From Bifidobacterium santillanense (GTDB lineage: Bacteria > Actinomycetota > Actinomycetes > Actinomycetales > Bifidobacteriaceae), in contig NZ_JAFEJS010000007.1 in the NCBI RefSeq assembly GCF_018555385.1, forward strand, positions 1 to 64,000: a stretch of DNA of 64,000 bases. Direction: 5' to 3'. Below the pieces are notes generated by a model. It did no database searches, was not told the origin of the DNA, and saw nothing but the letters and a program-made list of their open reading frames with translations. Of the stretch, positions 53,581 to 62,200 are shown piece by piece; the stretch's first letter is position 1; each line of letters starts with the position of its first letter. The position numbers and the translations under genes were made by a program.

Positions 53581-53681
53581 CACACTCTTGAAATGAGTCA
53601 TACAAACGCATTTTTTGCAGAAAATTTCTTTTTTGCGCATTTTCTGATATGATTGATGCGTTAATCAAACGAAAGAGTGTG
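53581..53681 (+). promoter_or_regulatory. AT-rich promoter region of the RloA/RloB pair with flanking inverted repeat
   Basis: CACACTCTT (53581-53589) and AAGAGTGTG (53673-53681) bracket an AT-rich stretch with T-runs and GATATGATTGATGC (possible -10). The right arm is just before the ATG at 53684, so a repressor or RNA structure closing the start is possible. Confidence 0.5.
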
Positions 53682-53683
53682 CT

Positions 53684-55006
53684 ATGCTCATCGATTTCAG
53701 CTTTTCGAACTACAGAAGCTTCAAGGGGGAACAGGCCTTCTCGATGACGCGAGACACCCGCTTCCGCAGCGGGGCGTTCGCCGACGAGTCGACGATCACC
53801 GCAATCTACGGACCGAACGCATCAGGAAAGTCGAACTTTCTCAGGGCACTATGGTCCATGGCCGTCATGGTGCGCACCAGCTACAGCCAAGGCGATACCA
53901 ATACCAGCATCCCCAGAGATCCATTCCTGCTGAGTCCCAAAGGACGGTCAGAGGAATCGTCGTTTTTCGCGGAATTCATTGCGGAGGACGGGCAGCGATA
54001 CCGGTATTGGTTCCGATTCAATGACGACGTTATCTTGTACGAGGAACTGTCGGTGTTCAAAGCCATCGGCGACCGAACATCCTCTCATTCCTCAAAGTTA
54101 TTTTCGCGCGACGAGAACGGCATCAGTTTCGGCAGCTCGTTCCGCGGTCCACGAGCGCAGATAAGACGGACCATCGAATTGCGTCCGAATGCTCTGGCCC
54201 TATCTGCAGCCGCAGCCGCAGGCATCGAATGCACACAACCCGCCTTTGACTTCTTCGCATCGTCAGTGACCTACTGCGACGCACAAGGATATCGCGACGA
54301 ACAGCCACGTATCCTGAGCGAGTTCAAGCGCAAGACGTCGTTCTCGAAGCACCTCGCAATGCTGATACGATATGCCGACTTTGGCATCGATGCAGTACGA
54401 AGCGCCCCCGTGATCATCGATGAGGAGATGCGCGAATCGTTGAAGACGCAGCTTCAGCAACAATTCGGCGCTGATCCAGAAAAGGTGGATCGCATGTTTT
54501 CCTCCCCTCTGCAGGAATCGTCCGAACTGCAGTTCGAGCATGCGGGAGATGGAATCACCGCCACATTCGACGAACGTAATGAGTCGCAAGGAACAATCGC
54601 GGCGCTATCGTTCTTCTCCCTGGCACTACGGCAGCTTCTACACCCCACATTGACGCTGATCGACGAAATCGACACCAGTCTGCACCCGACGCTGGTGGAG
54701 GAATTCATCAGGCTATTTACCGACCCCGCTACCAATCCCCACAGGTCACAACTCATCTTCACCACACATGATTCCTCGTTGATCAATGTGTCGGGAAGCA
54801 AGGAGCGTATCATCGCCCCCGATCAGGTCTGGCTGGTGGAGAAATCCCCGACCGGATCCTCGGAGCTCTACCCGGTAACCGACTTGAAGGTTCGCAGAGA
54901 GGAGAACATCGGCAAGAACTATCTCAACGGTGTTTATGGAGCCATTCCGAAACCCAGTTTCCACACGGCCTTCGCGAGAATCATCGAGGAAGGCGATGCC
55001 GCATGA
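53684..55006 (+). CDS. RloA/AbiL-type AAA15 ATPase (defence)
   Basis: 440 residues. LIDFSFSNYRSFKGEQAFSM, YGPNASGKSNFLRAL (Walker A), ESQGTIAALSFFSLAL (signature-like), LIDEIDTSLHP (Walker B) and FTTHDSSLI (switch His) are those of OLD/AAA15 ATPases. The next gene is RloB-like and overlaps by four bases (ATGA), the standard RloA-RloB or AbiLi-AbiLii pair, linked to abortive infection or restriction-associated defence. The ATPase would sense infection and release or activate the partner. Confidence 0.85.
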   Translation: MLIDFSFSNYRSFKGEQAFSMTRDTRFRSGAFADESTITAIYGPNASGKSNFLRALWSMAVMVRTSYSQGDTNTSIPRDPFLLSPKGRSEESSFFAEFIAEDGQRYRYWFRFNDDVILYEELSVFKAIGDRTSSHSSKLFSRDENGISFGSSFRGPRAQIRRTIELRPNALALSAAAAAGIECTQPAFDFFASSVTYCDAQGYRDEQPRILSEFKRKTSFSKHLAMLIRYADFGIDAVRSAPVIIDEEMRESLKTQLQQQFGADPEKVDRMFSSPLQESSELQFEHAGDGITATFDERNESQGTIAALSFFSLALRQLLHPTLTLIDEIDTSLHPTLVEEFIRLFTDPATNPHRSQLIFTTHDSSLINVSGSKERIIAPDQVWLVEKSPTGSSELYPVTDLKVRREENIGKNYLNGVYGAIPKPSFHTAFARIIEEGDAA

Positions 55007-55659
55007 GCCGAAAGAAGACCACGCTCCCACCTCATGGACGTAAGACCAGGCGCTCCAATCGCGTAAGAGCAAGGCGATACCTTGTCGTATGCGGAGGCGA
55101 AGTCACCGAGCACCAGTACTTTGAATATCTGGAAACGACCATGAAAGACGTCGTCATCACGGTGATATCCAAAACGCTTGCACCGGCCCAACTCGCGGAT
55201 TACGCCATGGAACTGAAGCATGACGACGAACGCGACAACGACGATCCACGGGATCGATACGCTTGCGTCTTCGTGGTCGTGGATGTTGACGACTTCCACG
55301 ATCACGCTCAGGCACAGCGCACCTGCACCCGAAGCGGCATGCATCTCGTTATCTCCAACCCATGTTTTGAGGTATGGCTCATCGATCATGTGCGCTCCTG
55401 TCCTCCGTCATATACCATCACCGCCGATGTGGAAAAATACGCGGCCAAACTGCAGGTGACCACGGGGCCTCGCAACAAATACATCAATCTGACTCTCGTA
55501 GAGGGCCACATCCAAGACGCGATCGGCAACGCCCATCGACATAATTCCAGCGAGAAGGCCGTACTACGACATCAGTTGATTCCAAGGAAGGCCTCGGACT
55601 ACGCCCCGTGGACGGATATGGCGGGTGTCATCGAAATCCTCAATGCAGATTCCATGTAA
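55003..55659 (+). CDS. RloB-like effector (defence)
   Basis: 218 residues, starting inside the RloA stop (ATGA). After a basic N-terminus, YLVVCGGEVTEHQYFEYLE, FVVVDVDDFHDH and ISNPCFEVWLIDH match the RloB family: a Toprim-like arrangement of Glu and Asp residues for metal binding, suggesting nuclease activity. It acts with the preceding ATPase. Target not known. Confidence 0.85.
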   Translation: MSRKKTTLPPHGRKTRRSNRVRARRYLVVCGGEVTEHQYFEYLETTMKDVVITVISKTLAPAQLADYAMELKHDDERDNDDPRDRYACVFVVVDVDDFHDHAQAQRTCTRSGMHLVISNPCFEVWLIDHVRSCPPSYTITADVEKYAAKLQVTTGPRNKYINLTLVEGHIQDAIGNAHRHNSSEKAVLRHQLIPRKASDYAPWTDMAGVIEILNADSM

Positions 55660-55743
55660 TGGCAAGACACGGAGTGCGGGTATGGGGTAGATCTTGGCAG
55701 TGATTGCAACCTCCTTGCCTTGACATCACACCCCGACGGGACA

Positions 55744-56652
55744 TCAAGGCAGAAGGGCGGTGGAGCTGGCCTGGACGGCGGCCTGGCTGATCGTGCAGGT
55801 GAGGCGGTGGATGGGGACGGTGCGCAGGAGGGTGTCGAGCAGACCGAGCGTGGCGGCCGCGGCGAGCGGGTCGGCGGGCATGTAGGTCTGGCGCAGGACG
55901 ACCGGGAGCGCCTCGTCGACGGTCAGCCGCACGCAGGTGTTGGGCACGCCGTCGTCGTCGAGGAACGCGGGTCCGTTCGGGGTCGCGATCTCGGGGATCG
56001 GGTCGCGCGCCGCGTCGTGCAGGAGAATCGATTCGGCCACGCGCGAGGCGGTGGCCGGGTACGCGTGCGCGGCCGAGTCCCTGAGCGCGGATGCGTCGGC
56101 CGGGACGGCGCGCTCGACGACGCAGATGCCGCCGAGGGGCGCGCTCACGTTGCGCTGCCATCCCTCCTTGCCGGCCCACGGGGTGCCGTACGCGACGACG
56201 CGCGGGGCGCCGCCGGACGAGTCGCGTTCGATGCGCAGGATCGGCTTGTCGCCGTTGATGATGGCGACGCGATCGCCGAACACGCGCCGCCACAGTCGGA
56301 TGTGGGTGCTTTTGCCGGTGCCGGACGGCGCGGTGAAGATATACGCGCGTCCGTCGACCTCGATGGTGGCGCCGTGGAAGACGAGCCGGTCGTGCATGGG
56401 TCCGTATTCGGCGATTCTGCGGAAGACGGCGAGGGTCTCGAGATAGTCGTCGCGCCAGTCGCCGGGTTCGCCGATGGTGCGTTCGTGGTCGATGTCCGAC
56501 TGGGTGGTCGCGACGGCGAGGTCGGCCTCGCGCGCGTCGGCGTCGAAGCCGCGGGAGGCGATGAGGTAGTCGGCGCACTGGATGCGGATGCGGTCGTGGA
56601 TGGACCGGACAGCCACGTCGAGCCCGGCCACGCGCATACGGAAATCAGTCAT
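55744..56652 (-). CDS. HPr-kinase-like P-loop protein of peptide gene clusters
   Basis: 302 residues. FHGATIEVDGRAYIFTAPSG followed by TGKSTHIRLWRR is a P-loop; AIINGDKPILR and YGTPWAGKEGW, NVSAPLGGICVVERA are the family blocks seen in HprK-related proteins beside PqqD and NTP_transf_5 genes in Clostridia and Bacteroides. In lasso-peptide clusters such as paeninodin, an HPr-kinase-like enzyme phosphorylates a Ser of the precursor (known), so a similar peptide kinase role is plausible. It lies 200 bases after the peptide gene, beyond a terminator, so it may be expressed from read-through or its own promoter. Confidence 0.82.
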   Translation of the reverse strand: MTDFRMRVAGLDVAVRSIHDRIRIQCADYLIASRGFDADAREADLAVATTQSDIDHERTIGEPGDWRDDYLETLAVFRRIAEYGPMHDRLVFHGATIEVDGRAYIFTAPSGTGKSTHIRLWRRVFGDRVAIINGDKPILRIERDSSGGAPRVVAYGTPWAGKEGWQRNVSAPLGGICVVERAVPADASALRDSAAHAYPATASRVAESILLHDAARDPIPEIATPNGPAFLDDDGVPNTCVRLTVDEALPVVLRQTYMPADPLAAAATLGLLDTLLRTVPIHRLTCTISQAAVQASSTALLP

Positions 56653-56767
56653 ACGGCTATCTTAGCGGGGCGAGGGTGCAGTGCGTCCGAGCGGGTGCGG
56701 TCGGACATGGTGATGGGGCGAGCGGGGCGAACAAGAGCGGAATCCTCAATTGCCAAATCTATTACAA

Positions 56768-56805
56768 GAAAAGGGCGAAGCGGCAGTGCCACATCGCCCT
56801 TAATC
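56768..56805 (-). terminator. Terminator between the peptide gene and the kinase gene
   Basis: AAGGGCGA (56771-56778) pairs with TCGCCCTT (56794-56801), followed on the minus strand by TTTTCTTG. Outer bases (ATTACA with TGTAAT) extend the pairing. It ends or attenuates the peptide transcript. Confidence 0.8.
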
Positions 56806-56851
56806 TCCTGTAATCCGCGCAAAGCTCATTGGCCGCTACTCTGTAGGGCCG

Positions 56852-57007
56852 TCAATCCCAGTCGATGCTGCCACCACCGTTGCCGTTTTCGGTACCACAG
56901 GGACCCACATGATTCGGACCACACGCGTTGTTCATATTAGACTCACAGATAACATCGTTGGATGTCACCATAAGCAGTTCCAAAGAAGGCTCTTTATATA
57001 GCTTCAT
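56852..57007 (-). CDS. Short Cys/Gly-rich precursor-like peptide (51 residues)
   Basis: ATG ending at 57007, preceded by GGGAAAGAAG. The first 20 residues (MKLYKEPSLELLMVTSNDVI) form a leader of the K-x-Y-x-x-P-x-L-E...DVI type that recurs in many short unannotated peptides of gut anaerobes. The remaining 31 carry three Cys exactly eight apart (21, 29, 37), two near-repeats (CGPNH, CGTEN), a GNGNGGG-like run and an end with one Trp (IDWD). The peptide is too small for usual gene calling. The HPr-kinase-like gene follows on the same strand, and PqqD, S24-like, NTP_transf_5 and exporter genes are elsewhere in the window. I propose a modified or exported peptide; no modification is shown. Confidence 0.75.
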   Translation of the reverse strand: MKLYKEPSLELLMVTSNDVICESNMNNACGPNHVGPCGTENGNGGGSIDWD

Positions 57008-57055
57008 GATAATCTTCTTTCCCACCCTGTGAAGGGTTATCTAAATTTCAAATAT

Positions 57056-57097
57056 CTGTATCCGAATGTCAACTTATGGGTCAACATCCGGATACAG
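57056..57097 (-). terminator. Hairpin between the 142-residue protein gene and the peptide gene
   Basis: CTGTATCCGAATGT (57056-57069) pairs with ACATCCGGATACAG (57084-57097), one mismatch. On the minus strand it is followed by ATATTTGAAATTTAG, so it can end the upstream operon; that would leave the peptide with its own promoter in the 50 bases after it. Confidence 0.65.
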
Positions 57098-57122
57098 AAG
57101 CTAGGACTCCGGCAAAGCCGAA

Positions 57123-57551
57123 TTACTGCACATCACCGAAGCCCATGGAATCGGATTCGGGATGAGATGCGCCCGAACCATCTTGGGATGACGAAGTCCT
57201 GCCGGATCCCGTAGTTCCCTTCTGAGACGATTGCGAATCACTGTCAGAAGTTGAAGAACCATCGGACTGCTCCTGTAGGGCTTTATCAAAGTCCAAGGAT
57301 CCTTCGCCGTCAGGGCTGATACTGGTGGCTGAAGAGCCATCGGTATCAGTCTGCGACGTACTAGTGGATGTATCAGCGGCAGGATTATTCCTAACACCAT
57401 CAGCTTGGCGATTACCGACAAAGACCAATGCGCACACGATGCAGATGACTGCAATGACCGCGATAACCGCGATAACCACCGTACGATGATTACGCAGTAC
57501 AGCCGCGCCACCTACACCATGACGCGCATTGGTTTTCTTCTCTCCCATCAT
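57123..57551 (-). CDS. Small membrane-anchored Ser/Asp-rich protein
   Basis: 142 residues; two adjacent ATGs, weak ribosome site. One strong helix (VVIAVIAVIAVICIVCALVFV, about 26-46) follows a basic N-terminus. The remaining 95 residues are disordered, rich in Ser, Thr, Asp and Gly. It starts 21 bases after the stop of the large secreted protein gene, so the two are co-transcribed. I do not recognise it; it may be a membrane partner of the secreted protein or of the peptide system. Confidence 0.6.
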   Translation of the reverse strand: MMGEKKTNARHGVGGAAVLRNHRTVVIAVIAVIAVICIVCALVFVGNRQADGVRNNPAADTSTSTSQTDTDGSSATSISPDGEGSLDFDKALQEQSDGSSTSDSDSQSSQKGTTGSGRTSSSQDGSGASHPESDSMGFGDVQ

Positions 57552-57572
57552 TGAATCCGATCAGCCGGTCAC

Positions 57573-59834
57573 TCAGGCGATGGTACCGTCTTTTTGCAGA
57601 GTAACCTGATACGTCGAGCCAGAGACCGTAACACCATCCAGAGTCGTCCAGCTGGGGGTAATGTCCAGAGTGACACCGCCGGGCATGTTATTGATGACAC
57701 CAGTGGTCACGTAACGGGCATCGCCTTGTTCCGGAAGCTGCTCATAGCCTTCATACCCCACGTAGGGATTCTTCGGGAACAGCTTGTTGGCGTTACCGGC
57801 GACCACGTAGTCATAGATACCCGTGGAAGTGATATCGCCGAGGGTACGTCCCGCGTACTCCACATGGAAGTTGACCGACTTGAAGTTGTAGCTGTCCACG
57901 CCGGAGATGAAACGGAGATTGTACCTACCGGTCTTGGTGCCCGGAGCCACCTGCACGCCAGTGACCTTGATGGTCTCGTCGCTGACGAAGTGCGGGTACA
58001 GAGAGCCCGTGTACTTGTCGGTGCTCACGACCACGGTCTGGCCGTAGGTGCCGTCGAAGGTCTCGTCGGACGGGTTCCAGTTGTGGTGCCTCTCGTCGGA
58101 CGTGGACGCCTGAAGAGCGTCCTCCTTCTCGAACGCGGACTGGCTGGTGTACCAGCCGGCGAAGAGCTTGGAGGTCTGGGTCGGGGCGTCGCCGTCGGTG
58201 CTGTACTTGCCGACCCACGGGAGGCCGTACAGGGTGACGGTACCGGCGGTGCTGTTCTTCACGGCCTCGAACGGGGAGCCCGAAGCGGTGATCACGTGGC
58301 GGCCGTAGACGGCGCGGCCGTCGGCGTTCACGTCCTCGAGGTAGGCGGCGGAAAGGCCGTTCTCCGACGAGTAGGTGGACTGGGACAGCTTGGCGGCGGC
58401 CGGGGTGGAGCCCGCGGTCTCGGCCTTCACCAGCGCGGCGAGCTGGGCCAGGGTGTTGTCGGTCTTGGCGGCGCCGCTGCTCCACAGCTCGTAGGAGCTG
58501 GTGTCCTCACCGGCGACGGAGGCGTTGGCGTTCACCTTGGCGGCGAACTTGGCGCCGCTCTTCTGGGCTTCCCGAATCCAGTAGGACTGGTTCGCGATCT
58601 TCACATCGCCGGCTTCGGTGCCACCAGCGAGGATGTTGATCTTGGAACCGGCCTCGGACTCGATGACCTTCGGGGAGTTGGTGTGCAGGGTGTCGTTGAT
58701 GCTGCCGGCGGTGATGTTGGCCGTGGCCGAACTGCGGAGCTCGAGAGCCCAGCTGTCGGTGGAGGCGGCCTGTGCGTCGGTATCGTTCTCGACTACCTGA
58801 TCCAGCTGCGCCTTCGGGTTGTCGAGGTTCAGCGTACCGGTGGTGTTGGAGCCATTGTGGTTCTTGTCAACGCCGTTGCCGATCTTGACGCTGCTGATCT
58901 TCACGTTGTTGCCACCGGTGATGTTCACCGTCGCGGACGAGGAGACGGCACCGTTGAGATAAGTCTTGCCGAGAACTTCCTTATCCTTCTGGTTGGAGTA
59001 GATGCCGTTCGTGATGTTGATGGTCGCATCAGTCACACCCGGCTCCGAATACACAGCCGCATCACGACCCCACACGGTCGGGTAAGCCGCGGTACGCTTG
59101 ATAGTCAACGCCCCCAGCAAATCATTAAGGGCCTTGACAATCAAGTTACTATCACTAAGTCCCGGAAGAACCTGAATATCCAGTCCTGCTTGCTCGGAAC
59201 GCTTGTATTCACCAGAGCTGTTCAGATTAACAATGGACTGTCCCGCAGTTACGGCAATCGCGCGCTGCTGATTCAATGCATTCTTAGCACCAGCAGCCAC
59301 GTGAGCAGTGTCTTCGAGATTCAAAGTACCACCGGCCACATTAATGGCAGTCGGAATGCCCTTGACTCCACCCACCAGATTCAGAAGTCCCTGCAGGCCC
59401 AGAAGACCCAGTAGATTCGTGCCGGTAAGGTTGATGTCATCGAGGACGATGGTTCCCGCGAGTGTCAACGTCTGATTCTGGGGAACAGTAAAGATCACAT
59501 TGCGCAGAATCGCGGAAGAACCTTCACCCGTGATCGTCACGGAATGATCGAGAGTATATTCCACAGGCGTGCCATAGCTATCCGCCAAATCCGTTTCGCC
59601 GCCAAAGGCAAGTCCAAGATCGATCAGTGCCTTACCGGCGTTGAACTTGATGGTCTTGTTGACGGTGATGTTGCTGGCGCCGCTGGTGATGCAGGTGTTG
59701 AACGTATCCTGATCGGATGCAGCACACGTGCCGTCCGCGGCGTTCGCGGGGGCGATGGCGAAGGTCGACAGGAGCATCGCGGCGGAGGCCACGATGGCGG
59801 CCGCGACGGTGCCCTTCGTACGTAGTTTCTTCAT
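57573..59834 (-). CDS. Large secreted repeat-rich surface protein
   Basis: 753 residues from the ATG ending at 59834 (AAGGAG upstream). A signal peptide (about 1-32, ending ANAADG) leads to a long beta-helix-like region of short turns (DATINITNGIYS, SATVNITGGNNV, TLNLDNPKAQ, ATANITAGSIND), as in right-handed parallel beta-helix adhesins. The C-terminal 200 residues resemble the listeria-type beta-repeat neighbourhood (GKYSTDGDAPTQTSKLFAGW) and then a domain with RYNLRFISGVDSYNFKSVNF seen in secreted proteins of gut Actinobacteria and Clostridia. No sortase signal. It is the first gene of the operon that leads to the 142-residue protein and the peptide. Confidence 0.78.
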   Translation of the reverse strand: MKKLRTKGTVAAAIVASAAMLLSTFAIAPANAADGTCAASDQDTFNTCITSGASNITVNKTIKFNAGKALIDLGLAFGGETDLADSYGTPVEYTLDHSVTITGEGSSAILRNVIFTVPQNQTLTLAGTIVLDDINLTGTNLLGLLGLQGLLNLVGGVKGIPTAINVAGGTLNLEDTAHVAAGAKNALNQQRAIAVTAGQSIVNLNSSGEYKRSEQAGLDIQVLPGLSDSNLIVKALNDLLGALTIKRTAAYPTVWGRDAAVYSEPGVTDATINITNGIYSNQKDKEVLGKTYLNGAVSSSATVNITGGNNVKISSVKIGNGVDKNHNGSNTTGTLNLDNPKAQLDQVVENDTDAQAASTDSWALELRSSATANITAGSINDTLHTNSPKVIESEAGSKINILAGGTEAGDVKIANQSYWIREAQKSGAKFAAKVNANASVAGEDTSSYELWSSGAAKTDNTLAQLAALVKAETAGSTPAAAKLSQSTYSSENGLSAAYLEDVNADGRAVYGRHVITASGSPFEAVKNSTAGTVTLYGLPWVGKYSTDGDAPTQTSKLFAGWYTSQSAFEKEDALQASTSDERHHNWNPSDETFDGTYGQTVVVSTDKYTGSLYPHFVSDETIKVTGVQVAPGTKTGRYNLRFISGVDSYNFKSVNFHVEYAGRTLGDITSTGIYDYVVAGNANKLFPKNPYVGYEGYEQLPEQGDARYVTTGVINNMPGGVTLDITPSWTTLDGVTVSGSTYQVTLQKDGTIA

Positions 59835-60368
59835 ACTTTCTCCTTCGTGGGCGCGGCCGTCATGACCGTGCTTTCGAACGATTGTCGGACCCCCGTGCTC
59901 AGACCCCGAATGCGAAACTTCCACGATTCCGCGAACCGCTACAAGGCCTACTCACGTATGGAATCCTTTCGGTTGACTAAGATAGCGACACCCCCCCTAC
60001 CACCCCTGAGACCGATACCACCAATCGGACCGCTTTCACCATCGATACACAGGTGACACTGCGTCAATAAATGCGACATAGTTGCCTAGAATTGCCGAAA
60101 TTCCAAGCTTTCCGCACCTTCACAACGAGTTCATCGAATCGTAACCTCCCCCGCGAAACGCCGGGGTCTCCGCACGTCCCGCATAACACCGTGGACCGAT
60201 CATGGTGATTCCGCAGGACCCGTTCCAACCCCGATTTCCGAGCCGTACGCTGCGCTGACGCGAGGTTGAAGTCTCCCATCACCCACCGCGCGCGAGGACT
60301 CGCGGGGGCTTCGTCCACATCGGCCGTACGGGTGGAGCGGACGCGGGCGGGTCCCCTACCGTGGCGGC
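59835..60368. other. Divergent intergenic region
   Basis: No gene visible. It holds the upstream region of the secreted-protein gene, including a run of C's (CCCCCCCT, about 59989-59998) near a TATCTT-like hexamer on the minus strand, as at other envelope promoters. Nothing else recognisable up to 60368. Confidence 0.4.
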
Positions 60369-61382
60369 ATGATCACCTACGGCTCCATCGAAGACGATGC
60401 GGCATCAGCCGCCACCACTCCCCCACCGGGCGCGATGTACGCGTCCGAGCTCGCGCAGCCCACCGCGCAATCGCCCTCCATGCTCGTCTCGCTCGACCAG
60501 CGCAGACGCGACGCGATCCGACGCTGCACCGACGCGGCGCGATCGGCCGGCACGCAGCTGCTGTTCGGCATGACCACATCACTCGCCCTGCAATCCGCGC
60601 CGATCCCGGACGGATGCGACCTCGACCCGACGCTCCTGCACACGGTGTCCAGCGACCGGACGAAACGCGTGCGGTCGGGCGCGACCGTCACGCACCTGTG
60701 GCGGGCGCTGCCGCAGAACGGCAACGTGCGCGTCAACCGGAACGTCTACGCGCTCGACCTGTTCCACACGTGGGCGCAGCTCGCCGACCACCTGCCACTC
60801 GAATCGCTGATCGTCCTCGGCGACGCGATCATCACCGCGACGGCGAGACAGCGGGCGCTCGCACGCGGACGGGATGCGGCCGGCGTGCATCGCGACCTGC
60901 TCGCGTTCGCCGAGACGCTGCCGCGGTTCAAGGGCAAACGCGCGTGCCTGTCGTCCATCCAACTCATCCGGCCGGGCGCCGACTCGCCGCCGGAGTCGCG
61001 CGAACGGCTGTCATTGCTGCGTCACGGACTGCCGGACATGGCGTTGAACCACACGGTGCCGGACGTCGCGTTCCGCTCCGGCGCGGCGATGACGCTGGAC
61101 ATGGCGTGGCCGCAGTGGCGGGTGGCGGTCGAGTACGACGGCGACCAGCATCGCACGGACAAGGCGCAGTGGCGGCGGGACACGGAGAAACGCGACCTGC
61201 TGCGCGGGCGCGATTGGGTCATCTTCGTCGCGACCGGGGCGACGCTGGCGGATGCGGGCGCGAGGGCGGAATTCGCGTTCCGTGTGGCGCGGGTGCTGAC
61301 GATGCGTGGGGCGGAGTTCATGTTCCGGGTGGCCGAGGCGCCGATCGAGACCGTGATTCGGGAGGTGCGGAGGCGGGGATAG
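60369..61382 (+). CDS. DUF559-like (PD-(D/E)XK type) protein
   Basis: 337 residues. The N-terminal two thirds look like a winged-helix/AbiEi-like segment (RRRDAIRRCTDAARSAGTQL, NRNVYALDLFHTWAQL). The C-terminal block LDMAWPQWRVAVEYDGDQHR with TDKAQWRRDTEKRDLLRG resembles DUF559/very-short-patch-repair nuclease folds (E-x-D...H). Such proteins are frequent in bifidobacteria, in several copies; function unknown. No close partner gene. Confidence 0.75.
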   Translation: MITYGSIEDDAASAATTPPPGAMYASELAQPTAQSPSMLVSLDQRRRDAIRRCTDAARSAGTQLLFGMTTSLALQSAPIPDGCDLDPTLLHTVSSDRTKRVRSGATVTHLWRALPQNGNVRVNRNVYALDLFHTWAQLADHLPLESLIVLGDAIITATARQRALARGRDAAGVHRDLLAFAETLPRFKGKRACLSSIQLIRPGADSPPESRERLSLLRHGLPDMALNHTVPDVAFRSGAAMTLDMAWPQWRVAVEYDGDQHRTDKAQWRRDTEKRDLLRGRDWVIFVATGATLADAGARAEFAFRVARVLTMRGAEFMFRVAEAPIETVIREVRRRG

Positions 61383-61499
61383 ATGCGGGCGCGGGGCGAG
61401 GCGGGATGCGTCGTTCCGTCCCCGGCACATGTGAAGGTTACCGGGCAAGGGCCGATGCGTTGAAGCCTCCAGCGAGGCTTACACAGGACGGACCGCGCG

Positions 61500-62152
61500 G
61501 GACTCAGCGACGAATTGGCCGGCAGCATCGAATACCGCATCCGGTGGGACTCGATGCGCTCGCAGCCGTGTTTTGTGCTGGATGCCACGGATTCGCGGGA
61601 TTCAGTGCGTTTGCGGCCGGATTTTGTGCTGGACACGACGGATTCGCGGGACTCGGCATCGGAATCGGACGTGAACACCACGAGCCCCTCGCGCAGGCGG
61701 CCTTACGCGCTTTCGACGCGGTCTGGTTCGTCGGGAAATGGCCGATTTGACAATGCGCTGATACTGGCGGAGACCGCGCGAACGAGTGCGGCGTGGTACT
61801 CAGCGTCGAGATCAGGCGCGGATGTGCCGAATACCCCATCCGGGGGTACTCAGCGACGAAACCGGGCCGGAATACGCTGAGTACCACGATTCCGCGGGAC
61901 TCAGCATGCTTTCCGGCTGTTTTTGCACTGAGTACCACGGGCTCCCTGCGCGGGCGGTCTTGCATGCCGGCAACACGATTGCGCTTCGTTGGAAAATAGC
62001 CGATTTGACGATGCGTCAATAATGGCGGAGGCCGCGTGCGCGTGGACGTCGTGGTACTCAGCGTCAAAATCGAACCGAAATCCACTGAGTACCCCCGATT
62101 CGTGGGACTCGGCATCAGAATCGGGCGAAACCTCACTGAGTACCACGGATTG
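61500..62152. repeat. CTGAGTACCAC repeats, 51-bp pitch (family B, array 2)
   Basis: GG(T/G)ACTC starts at 61795, 61845, 61896 and again 62053, 62104. CTGAGTACCAC starts at 61877, 61928 and 62085 (CCC variant), 62136. Steps are 50-51 bp. Units 61500-61670 are more degenerate but keep CACGGATTCGCGGGA(C/T)TC. Segments 61731-61770 and 61985-62030 (TCGTTGGAAAAT...GATTTGACGATGCG) recur, inverted, in array 1 at 48.2 kb. Open frames on both strands cross the region because of the period; I see no real gene. Confidence 0.85.
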
Positions 62153-62200
62153 GGCACGGGGCACGTGAGGCCACGCGGCACATCGCATCGCCCGCGTTCT

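Noticed and set aside
61504-62181. Long minus-strand open frame of about 225 codons
   Set aside because: It runs through family B repeats, whose 51-bp period keeps frames open on both strands; no ribosome site, composition follows the repeats.
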